Part shown: in pieces, positions 22,605 to 32,260 of the stretch
How positions within the stretch are numbered: the first letter of the stretch is position 1
Layout of the letters: each line of letters opens with the position of its first letter
DNA from: Adiantum capillus-veneris
Taxonomy: Eukaryota > Streptophyta > Polypodiopsida > Polypodiales > Pteridaceae
Direction of reading: 5' to 3'
NCBI GenBank assembly: GCA_014529385.2
Contig: CM043959.1
Span: 63,875,753 to 63,939,752, forward strand
DNA: 64,000 nt
The notes under the pieces: model-generated
Seen by the model: the letters and a program-made list of their open reading frames with translations, nothing else
The model's database searches: none
Told to the model about the DNA's origin: nothing
Program-made: the position numbers and the translations under genes

Positions 22605-25335
22605 CACAGAAGAACAACAAGAAGAAGAGAAGTTTAACGTCATAGGAAACTATCCCAAGAGACATTAAAAAAATATCCAATGAGGAGAGTTGAACTCAAG
22701 ACTTGTTATTGAAGAGATTTGCTCCACCCTCGGGTAATGTGAAGAGATTTGCTCCACCCTCAGTTCATTACCCGTGGATTCTAGTCCACTAAAAAAATCA
22801 CTTTCACAAAGTAATCATAACACAACGATCAAACTTTCATGTTCACTAGGTGGAATCTCAGGTGGAATCTATAGAGATTCCACCTCGTCAAGGTGGCTTT
22901 CTTTTAAAGCCCAAAATCTAGAAAGCCTAGCGGCTAGTCCAGCTCATGACGTCCTTAGTCAAATAGAGTCATATGTCATAAGCCCCGAAGTTGCGAGCAA
23001 TTTGTTGTAGGATGTGCAAGTCAATGCAACCACGTGCTGCCTCGCACAAGCTAGACCTGTCAACTCTCTGCTTGCGTTCTTGTGTGGCATCACACGTGGC
23101 ATTCCATCAGGCTCCTTTGACCATGTGCATTCCACCCCTCCTTTTTCCTTTAGTTTGCTTTACATTTTACTTAAACCTCCCACTAACATCTTCTTATATT
23201 CCCATGCAAAAGAAATGTGTGCAACCACCCTATTACCTCCCTCGTCCAAGCATGTCCACAGCGCAGCACAAGGACATAGCCTCCAAGTGCACGAGGAAGG
23301 TGCATCTAGTCTTCACGAAAGTAGTGAAAACGGGTGAGGACTATAGAAACATGGCATCCCATGGTAGTAATGAGTTCTTCAGATAATCACTGCATGCCAA
23401 GCTCTCTGAGCCCGACAACAAGCTCTGGTGAGTGAAAACATTCTCTCCATATGCAGGGTAACATGAAGTTGGGTAAGGAACCACTATAGGAGTGGGAGAA
23501 GCAAGTGGAGGAGGGGGCCTTGTGTGGGAAGAGTGGGGGAGTGAGAGGAGGGGGAAAGCGAGGAGGCAAACTGCCCCCATTGTGCTGTGTTACGAGGGGG
23601 TGGATGGGAATGGGAATTTCCTAACCTATTGACTATATTCTAGAAATTTCATCCTTCCATTCCACCTACCACTAAGTCTCCACGTCATCCAACCACCTTC
23701 TACCAAAACCCTCTTTCTCCCTTGCATTTCCTATATGTTGACAGCTTGCCATAGCTTAGAGCTTAAACTCTAGCATTGCTTTGGCACCCAAGCTGTCAAT
23801 CTCTCCTTGTACTCCTTGTCTCAACTCTACCCCTTGCTTTGGTAGAGTTGTTTGTACTCCTTGTCTCAACTCTACCCCTTGCTTTGTGCCCCCTGAGTTC
23901 AAAATCACCTCATACACATTTTGACCATCGTCAACCTAATCCCCACACTCCATGCAACACCCACTTCATCCACTCAATGCCCACTATCCATCCCTGTCAT
24001 CTTCTATTGTACAATCTCCAATCACCACTTCTAAGCTTTGGAACTAAACCTCGTCTCGTTAACACTATTGTATAACCAACTCCAACCTAACCCCATAGCC
24101 ACCTTGAGCTAGTGAAAATGCATGAAATTTTTTGACAAGAGTCCAAAATAAATAATACATTTAATTTGTTTTGAAGCTATTATAATATATAATTATTTCA
24201 CACATAAACATTTTATCAAATAGGACCCTCATGGTGATAAGTTTAACCTACTCTTTAATAAATGGTAAGTGAAGGTGGCAATAACGTTATAACTTACTAG
24301 ATATTTGTACAACATAGGGAAATGGCTTGATATGAATAACTAAGGGGTATGAATACCACTAAGTAGGAACAACAATATTTCTAGTTCTAATAGCAACAAC
24401 ATCTAATTGCTATATAGGAATTCCAAAGCGAGTATGATTTTGCTAGTTCTATTGGGCAAATACACAAAATTGCTATATAGCAATTGCTTGGGAGTTAACA
24501 TTGCTACTTCCATCCAACATTAAGCAAAAAGGCCACCATATTTGCTAGTTTGATTACGCTCACAGACAAGACTTGCTATTTGCATCTAGCAAATATATTA
24601 AATGCTGGTAGTATTACTATATGGTAAGTTGTCCAAAGTTCCTTGTGGTGATGTGAAGCTTCAACGCAAGGGGTGCTGAGATATGGCGATCGTCGCTGAG
24701 GGAAGCCCACTAACGCCTGCAAGAAGACCAACTCCACGCGATGAGAGGAGGAGGTGCTGCCAATGTTGGCCGTAAAGGCTGAGTGCTCAGGGTTGATCGT
24801 GGGTCCTGATCCAACGCAAGGGTGAGCCTCAACTCAATGCTGGGAGATGCTGATTGATGGTACTTGGGCTAGCTATGTGATCACTGGTCCAAGCTGTCTT
24901 TGATGGCCATGAAGAAGTCCCAACGTACGCCTTATGTACTCAGCCCGAGAGAGGTCGAGCAAGCACGTAAAACCCACGATGGTCCCTTTTATTGGTTAGT
25001 GACTTTATTAAGTCACTTAAGTGACCTTATAAAGTGACCATCCAATTTTAGGTCCTGTTTCTACAACCTGTAATGCTCTAAATGATATGCAAAGAATGGA
25101 GAGTCATGGTTCCCACTTGCCACGTGTAATAACACTAGTTCTCTCCCGTGCAACTAGAGGGTGTGCAACTAACTAATGCGCCGGAACATGCAGGTCCCGC
25201 TAGCGGGCTCACAAAGGTGTCCGGTCGGCTCCTAGGCAGTACTAAGCCCCAAAAGACATAAGTGACATGTCCATGCGCACATAGGGCTAGTTGTGCACAT
25301 GACAGAGTTGGAATGGGATACTGAGGCAGTGTCTC
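22602..25335. other. Gene-poor stretch with short duplications and palindromes
   Basis: No protein family is recognised in either strand. Contents: direct repeat GAAGAGATTTGCTCCACCCT at ~22710 and 22741; a hairpin with 11-bp arms AGGTGGAATCT/AGATTCCACCT at 22860-22885, preceded by another AGGTGGAATCT at 22848; a ~45-bp tandem duplication containing GTACTCCTTGTCTCAACTCT at ~23808-23890; the AATTGCTATATAGCAATT palindrome with a near copy (24405-24485); and alternating GTGAC/GTCAC units (24999-25038). Confidence 0.6.
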
Positions 25336-25803
25336 TTAACGTTTCGACGCATTTCCCCCATGAGCAACCTCCATCACCCAACCTATGGGTAATTGAGCCT
25401 TTGAGTATGCCCCATCGGTAAATAAGTTCAAAGTACATTGTGTCAAAAGTGGCAACGAAAGATGCGGTTGAATGACAAGAACCTCCAATGAGTGCACAAG
25501 ATCTAGTGTAGATTCTTCTCTTGTGAAGAGTCGTGAACCTCTCTTTGGATGACTTGCAAAACTAGCCCTAAACATGGTCACAGTGCGGGATAGGGGGGCA
25601 ACAACAAAAATGCTAGAGTGAGGATTGAGGGTGATCACCAGGACAAATGGAGGAGGGGAAAATGCCAGCCCTAGGAGGTGGGCAGCCATGTTGATGGACA
25701 CAGAGGAACATTCAACAAGCTGCAAGTGAAAACGTAAGCATTGATGGAGAGGGAGAGAGAAAACGTAGGCACCATGGAAAGGGGCCAAGGGGCCTCCATG
25801 CAT
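25336..25803 (-). pseudogene. Possible RNase H-like fragment
   Basis: A minus-strand frame of 155 codons. Its last 30 residues begin 'LFTDGAYSKAQLPIGWVM', which resembles the first strand of an RNase H domain (F-x-DGA...GW), as in LINE-encoded or domesticated plant RNase H. The rest of the frame is not recognised, the domain is cut off by a stop, and the remaining catalytic residues are not seen. It may be a chance frame. Confidence 0.25.
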
Positions 25804-27375
25804 AACCTGAATAGATACAACACTTGCAAATTGCTACATCTACTACATACTGCACAACACACTAAGGAGAGGGTGCCCTCAGCCCTGGCACATGTATATA
25901 TAGGTGCAGAGGTGCATGCTCAACCTCACTCTAAAAAACGCACGATAAGCCTAAATGGCAAAAAATACCACTCCCGTATTCACATATTGCCTTGTCTGGC
26001 CCAAATTGGGTAGACATGACTGACATACTAGGCTCACAAAAAACTGGATCGTATCTCCAACAGGATTGAACATGATAAGTGGTAAGATTCTGCTGGTAAT
26101 CCACCAAAAGTGAAGGGAAGAATTGATGGGTAAAGGCTCATAGAGGGAGTATAGCTGTTGTAGAGGACACTAAAGCGACAATTCCACAATCAGCATAGTA
26201 CGAATGTAATGGAGACTAGTGCATAAAGGTAGGATGGGATAACATTGAGGCCACATGAAATGGAAATCTGCAGGAAGCAACTCGAAGTGCGTTAGATTTT
26301 TTTTCCCCTCATCTGTTGTGGTTTTAGGACATCTATGACCTCGACACGATGGTGGAAGATCGGGTTCGGATTCATGAAGATGTAGATCTGGAGTACCAGG
26401 ATCTACTTGCCTCTTATGCGGACATGAAAGGAGTATCACCCTGTGAAACCAGCCTATCGACTTGAAAAGGGCGGTAAATCCAATAATCTTCATAGTGCTT
26501 TCACCCAATTTAAGTCGTCTACTTTACCTGCGCTTAGAGACACAAAAATATAAAAGAAAACAGGTAGCTAAAGTGCTCTTGTTGCTAACAAAGACACCCT
26601 GTTGGCCTCAAAGTTTGGCGCTCCTTGCGGTATGTCTTTTAGATTGACAACAAGGTGAGAAATATTATTCTCACGAGGGCCTGCTATGGGGGGGGGGCGG
26701 TAAGAAAAATTTTTGGAATTCCTTTTTTCCCAATAGGCAAGGCATGTGTGTGTGAGAGAGATAGAGAGAGGAAGCAATCATTACTTAGGCCTCTCAAATC
26801 AATCTTCCAAATGAGGAATGAACAAAAAAGACACCTCAAAAAACCCACTTTGCAATCAAATACTAAGGTTGCACATGGTAGGCCAAAAAGGTTTACAAGC
26901 TGACAAAGAACTACAAGCTGTCCTGGTTCTTCATGGCTGTAAATTCCCTATTCTAGCTCAAATCCGACAGCATAACAACAATGTTTTGGTCCTTGGTCAG
27001 TTTCCTTAAGCAAGAGGTGTCTAAGCACACCTAATTGCACGCAAATCCAAATCTGTTTTGAAAATGGGGTTTTTCCCAAAAACTGCTCCAAATCACTAGG
27101 ACCGTGTCCCCCTAGCTCCCACGAAGCTTCTGGAGCATAATGGTGTTGACAACTGGCAAAACCCTAAACCTGCAATAAAACACAGTAGGCTGTATTTCTT
27201 TGATTTTCGCTTCGATTTGCGTGCCGGATGTTCCTGTGCGTAGCCGGCAGGCTCCCACACCTTATGGGCTACTAGCCCTCAGAAAATTCCAAGATTTCTC
27301 ACGACAAAACGTGAGAAAACAGCGTTTTATGCGTGTACCTGCGAGGAATTTGCTGTTAGCAATCCTTGTACCTCA
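25804..27375. other. Gene-free stretch
   Basis: No coding or RNA gene recognised. A G9 run occurs near 26689-26697 and a GAGAGA tract near 26754-26770. Confidence 0.5.
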
Positions 27376-27624
27376 TCAGGAGACTTTTGCCTCAACGCTT
27401 AAGCATTTCCCACAACACTGTACATTTCAACATCAGGAGACTTTTGCCTCAACATTTAAGCATTTCCCACAACACTGTATAACAGAGAAGCCCATGACGG
27501 GGCATCACAAATATGTATTCAAAATGGGAGGGAGGTCAAGCATTTCCCACAACACTGTATATTTCAACAAAGAAGCCCATGACGGGGCATCACAATTATG
27601 TATTCAAAATGGGAGGGAGGTCAG
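27376..27624 (+). repeat. Nested tandem duplications
   Basis: Unit X (CATCAGGAGACTTTTGCCTC...CACTGTA, about 50 bp) occurs at ~27376 and ~27432. Unit Y (GAAGCCCATGACGGGGCATC...GGGAGGGAGGTCA, about 53 bp) occurs at ~27486 and ~27572. The shared sub-unit AGCATTTCCCACAACACTGT occurs three times (~27401, 27457, 27538). The arrangement X-X-Y-x-Y indicates at least two successive duplication steps. Confidence 0.9.
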
Positions 27625-28074
27625 TGAGCGCGGAGCATCACCGTACATGAAGACAGGGAGAAGGTAAGCTTTCCATTAAAGCTTGAGACCTGTAAATCCA
27701 CCATAAAATGAAGAAGATGAAGCTCACATACTCTTATAGGTTACAAGTAGGCGCCCCCTCTGCTTACAATCGAAAATCCCACGCTCCCTCTCTGTGTGTG
27801 TTCGCGTAAACTGCATATTGCATTCGGTGATGCCATGTGTCCACTTGCCTGAGTGACTTAAGTTCTAACCCCTTCTGACTTACAAGTTCTTGCCGCGTGG
27901 CATCGTGGCCTTGTAGAACTTATAAGGTTTATATATTCCTAGCCTCTTGTTACTTGTCCAAATTCAGTGCCCAACCAGACCTTGGCTGTCCGCCCTTGAT
28001 TCACACTGGCCATGCAACGTCCGGGCGCGTAGATTTCCAGGCTCGTGACATACCCCTCTTGAAATCGCAAACGT
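27625..28074. other. Flank of the PPR-bearing LTR element
   Basis: No gene recognised. It ends with GCAAACGT at 28067-28074, whose ACGT is repeated directly after the right LTR (42029-42032) and serves as target-site duplication. Confidence 0.5.
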
Positions 28075-29139
28075 TGTTAGGTGGTTTTTTGCGTGAGTAG
28101 AAAGCTAATCTCTCACACGGAAATGCTTGTCACATCGCCTCTTGTACATATGTGTGCATAGCGTGTTGCACCTTGGAAGCCGTTTGTAGAAGCATCTATA
28201 CAAAGGCTTGATTTTGTCATGCTTGTTTGCTGGTGTAGGTTGAGGACTAGAAACAAACCCTTTCGTCGGCTGTGCCTTGGTGGCTATGTATGCCAAGTGT
28301 GGTGCTCTCTCGAAGGCACAAGGTGTGCTTCAGGAGCTCGCTTCAAGAGACATTTCTGCTTGGAATGCACTGATCGCAGGATACACACAACAGGGCCAAG
28401 GGAAGGAAGCACTAGACTGTTTCGATTGCATGCCGAGTGAGGGCATCTTTCTAGATGTTGCGACGCTTTCTTGTGTTCTTAATGCTTGCAGTCATTTAGG
28501 ACTTGTTGAGGAGGGTCATGCATTGTTTATGGATACGGGTACCAAATATGGTTTTAGACCAGATTTCGAGTGTTATTCCTGCATGATTGATTTTTGTGAG
28601 CGTTTGGGGCACCTGGAGAAGGCAGAGAACTGATCCAACAGGTATCCTGTCCTAATTTCTCTGCAACTGGGCATGTTTTGTTGGGCGCTTGTCAGAAATG
28701 GGGAGACGTAACTACAGGGGAATGGGCCTTTAAACAGGCAGTTGAACTCAATAAATGTGATGGGCCGGCTTATGTTCTCATGGCCGATCTCTATGCAACT
28801 TCTGGCCTGCGCATTGTCTTAAGGGCGGGCGCAAATGTGGAAATATAAGGTATGGCCGGCTATAAAGCCAATGGGCAGTGGCCAGCCTCCACCTTGCCAA
28901 TGTGGAGAGGAGGAAAAAAGAAGAAAGAAAGAGGCAATCATTGCCCATTATGGGCAGCCGCCATCGAACCAAAAGGGGATGTGCCTTCTTCTGAAAAGAG
29001 AGCGGGTACAGCACGTGGGCTGGATGGGGGGATGAGAAAACCAGAGCCGTGAAGGGCTGTAAACACGGGCCCTACTGTCACAAATCGGAGAAAAGGGGGG
29101 GGGGGGGGGCTCCTGTTTTGGAGGGATGCTGTTGGCATT
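28075..29139 (+). repeat. Left LTR of outer element, first part
   Basis: It aligns with 39908-40885 of the right LTR. It contains about 85 bp more near 28865-28950, a copy-specific insertion or a deletion in the other LTR, and a G15 run at 29095-29109. It ends with GCATT, the chromovirus target site. Confidence 0.85.
28219..28830 (+). pseudogene. PPR (E-class) gene fragment inside left LTR
   Basis: It encodes the same PPR segment as 40050-40640. It starts around 'RLRTRNKPF' with a 2-base deletion relative to the right copy near 28244, then reads 'LVAMYAKCGALSKAQGV', 'SRDISAWNALIAGYTQQG' and 'ATLSCVLNACSHLGLVEEG'. These are consecutive 35-residue PPR motifs that would bind RNA in chloroplasts or mitochondria. 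At 28629-28636 (GAGAACTGATCC) a one-base loss breaks the frame; the E-domain '...LLGACQKWGDVTTGEWAFKQ' continues in another frame to about 28800. No transit peptide or DYW domain is present. It is a captured, inactive piece of a host gene. Confidence 0.8.
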
Positions 29140-30620
29140 TGTCACGAGGACGTGGCAGTTATTAACCATGTCATAGAGATGTGGCAACTGGTAACCTTGG
29201 TTGTTGGTTTCTTTCCAATGGGGTTTATTTTATTTGTTTTGAGACCCTCTTTTTGAAGTAGCAAACGGTCGGACATTGTATGGCCAATGTGAACTGTAGA
29301 TTCAGCCGCAGACGAGAAGTTGTCGGCACAGGAATTCGTATGGTAAGAGGATGTTTAGGCTCAGAGCAAGATCATATAGGTCCCCTCGTCGCACTTAGCA
29401 AGTTGGTGGATACTAGGAAGTGAACTCAATTAAGGCGTAAAGTCAAGGTGGGACTACCAACAAAAAGTATCCGACAGTTGGGCCACATTGCATTTTTGGA
29501 TGCGGTCCCAATGAGGATAGATGGTCAGATGACCAGTGGGAGCCCAATGGAAGCATCTCCTAAAATTTAGGGAACTGCTATTTTGGGCCATGAAATGTGT
29601 TCGCGTCATTACCTCTGGTATGACTAGGGGAACATTTTATAACTCTGTCGTGAAGTCAACTGGGCAACCGGTCAAGATATTTTTAAGCGGCGAACCCGAA
29701 ACGGGCAAATGCTTGCAAATGCGCCAAGTGTCGAATTTTCATGCACTTTCCTCTTGCAGAAGAAGTGGCACTGAATTTTATGTTTGGAGAGGCCTCATTT
29801 CAGCTTTTGTCACATGTTAAGAGCTATGGAGTGCTTCCTTTCCCTCTCATGTACAGTGTGGTGCTAGGAGTGATGCCCTGCACACTACACACTGCTCTCT
29901 CTCTTTTCCCTACGTGCAGTTATGTGATGCCCCACAAGAAGGCTACTCATTTGACTGATGTACAGTTGTGTGGGTTCATGCTTTTGTGCTGAGGCAAGAG
30001 CCTCCTTGAGCAGGAACAGGGGTAGCTAGCTGCTGCTCCAAAGCAGACATTGGTGAGGGTCATAACCTCACCATACAGGTGCAAAATCAGCGCTGTGTAT
30101 GCGCTGTATATTTACTGTTTTTCAGCCATACGGACGCAAGGATCATTAGGAATCGTGTCCCACTGGCAAAGAACAGTTAGGGGACTGTTTGGGGCTGAAA
30201 ACAGGGCAAAAACCACTAAATACAGCGTGCTGAATTTACTGTTTTTGGACAGGAATCAGAGGGTATACGACAGTGCAAGCGAGTTCCAGCAGGGGAATTG
30301 GTTTCGCGCAAGTTTTGGGGTTGTTATGTTGCCAAAATTTGGCCAAATCAAATGGTATCTAGGTGGATACACGTGAAGGATTCCCAGGACCTTACCTTGT
30401 AATTTACCCTCCTAAAGAATAAAGAAATATCGAAAGGGGCGTCAATTTTGGGGCCTACAGGTTGTCGGCGTCTGCTCGAAGCATTCTAGCTTCCGAGCCG
30501 TGTGTGTATTCAAGTGTTAACTCCCGTCGCAGGTTCTCTTTGCAAAGTGCTCTGTGTGTGTGTATAAAGTAAAGAATTTCGGGTGAAAGCCAACGCCTAC
30601 CGCTCTACGGGCCGGTTGCA
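29140..30620 (+). repeat. 5' LTR of chromovirus
   Basis: It begins TGTCACGAGG and ends GGGCCGGTTGCA. It matches 35853-37321 over its whole length with scattered substitutions and a few small indels (for example an extra ACGCAAG block near 30133). A promoter or TATA box is not certain; a GTATAAAGTAAAG stretch lies near 30561. Confidence 0.95.
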
Positions 30621-30637
30621 TGGTTCCGTCGCTGGGA
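30621..30637 (+). promoter_or_regulatory. Chromovirus primer-binding site
   Basis: TGGTTCCGTCGCTGGGA begins directly after the CA end of the LTR. It has the TGG start expected of a tRNA 3'-end complement; the tRNA was not identified. Confidence 0.7.
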
Positions 30638-30718
30638 CATCAATCACTTTTTCCTCAAAGAGTGAGCCTGGATTGTTCAGGGTAAAGAGACACAGTGCAA
30701 GAACGCGGGGATTACACT

Positions 30719-32260
30719 ATGGCCTACAAGGGGAAGGGAATTATGGAAGAGGGTTCCTCTCCAAAGGACAGGCAGGAGATTCCTATGGTTTTTGAGATTG
30801 GCGAGAGCTCACGGCCACGTCAGTTTGTACCTCCTATCAACGTGAATGTCCCTCCAGTAGTATAGGGCTTTATGACAAGGCAACTTGAGGATGATGCGTT
30901 TAAGACTCAGTTAGTTGCTGCGGTGAATGTCTTTTCGCAGCTGGTGCAGAATCCGAGGTTTATGGAATTCTTACAAGCGCCACCAGTGCAATAGCAAAAT
31001 AGGCAACCTACGCCGCGTACGGAGCTTGTTGAAGCTCAAGCCCAGGTACTTCATGAGGCGCAGGAGGAAAGGGAACACTCGCATGTTGCGGAGTCGGGGG
31101 CTCCAAAGCAGGTTCCTCTCGTGCTTGAACAGGTGGCTAGAACGCCTATTCCACAGGTTATGCCAGTTCAGCCCGCCACCTTTCAGAGCCAGCATGCTGT
31201 TTTGAATGGAGAGGGAGCTGGATACCAGGCTATGCACTCAGTTTTTCCACCACCCACGGTACATCTTGGGTATTTCGGGGGTGGATCAGTGTTCCAAAGT
31301 ATGGCTGGTTATGCGCCTGGAAGTCAGCCGTACATGCCAGGAACAGTGTTCGGGGGTATGCAAGGCATCATGCCAAACCCCATGTATGGTAGTATCGGCA
31401 TGCAGCAAGGTTTCCACTGCAACCAGGGTCAGTTTGGGGTGCCACAGGGTCATTTTGGCATGGCTGGTTTTTCTGGACAGCAGCCAGATATCGCACCTCC
31501 GACGCAAATTGTGAATGGCCAACGCGTGCCGATCATGCCTAGTACAGTGCCCATGTTGCAGACCATTCCATATGACAACTTGGGGGCACTAGAGAAGCCG
31601 AAGGCTTACAAAGAAGGTGGTGCAGCAGTAAAGTTCAGTACCTTCAGTGGTTTCGAGGATAAGACAAAGGCCCTCACTTTCCTCCAGCAGTTTGATACAG
31701 CTTATGCGGGAGGGAATTTCACAGAGACCTCGAAGGTTAGGAAAGCTGCCACTTTCTTAAAGGACAATGCGCTTACATGGTGGACGACATTGTTAATGCA
31801 AGGATAGGCACCCGCCACTTAGGTTTACTTCAAGCAAATGTTTGCATCTGCTTGGCTATCAAATGAATTTGAAGCCGAACACTGGTCTTGCCCTGTTGAA
31901 AGGAGAGGACAGTGGATTTCCGAGCAGTAATAAAGGAGGGCAGCAAAAGAAAAATTTAGCGAAGAAGCCCTTTGTCAAAACGGCTCCTGATGCGTCACAG
32001 GGGTCAGAACAGGCCACCAAAGACAAGGATTCAGCTGAGACTTCTAGAGCGCAGGCAAAGAAACAGAAAAGGAAGCCTTTTGTGCGCAAGTCGCTCGAGG
32101 AAAAGAAGGTCCTAATGGCTGAGAACAAATGCTTTATATGCGAGCAGCCTGGTCATATTTCTATCAATTGTCCACAAAGGAAAAGGCCAGCTGACTCAGA
32201 GGATAAAGAAGACCAGAAAGGCAAGAAGCCTAAACCCACGGCAGGTTTAGTGCTAGACAT
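30719..32260 (+). pseudogene. Chromovirus Gag (broken)
   Basis: The frame from ATG 30719 (MAYKGKGIMEEGSS) reads through two TAG codons (30863 and 30992) into an open stretch to 31807. It has a Gly/Met/Pro/Gln-rich middle (~31250-31530), then a capsid-like core 'VKFSTFSGFEDKTKALTFLQQF' and 'AATFLKDNALTWWTTLL' (~31630-31790), typical of retrotransposon Gag. A TAG and a frameshift/deletion near 31805-31870 follow. The frame 31842-32441 gives a Lys-rich tail and the zinc knuckle CFICEQPGHISINC (C-X2-C-X4-H-X4-C, near 32130-32172), which binds RNA. Gag packages the element transcript in cytoplasmic particles. Confidence 0.85.

Noticed and set aside
22208-22680. Thr-His and Cys-Val repeat frames on both strands
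   Set aside because: Products of the (CA)n microsatellite.
25336-25803. Confident RNase H gene
   Set aside because: Only one short motif (TDGA...GW) is visible; kept as a low-confidence entry.
27376-27624. CRISPR-like array
   Set aside because: Repeats are directly tandem and nested, with no regular unique spacers, and the context is a plant genome.
29536-30376. Short frames in the chromovirus LTR, duplicated at 36249-37077
   Set aside because: LTR sequence repeated at both ends; no domain and no evidence of coding.
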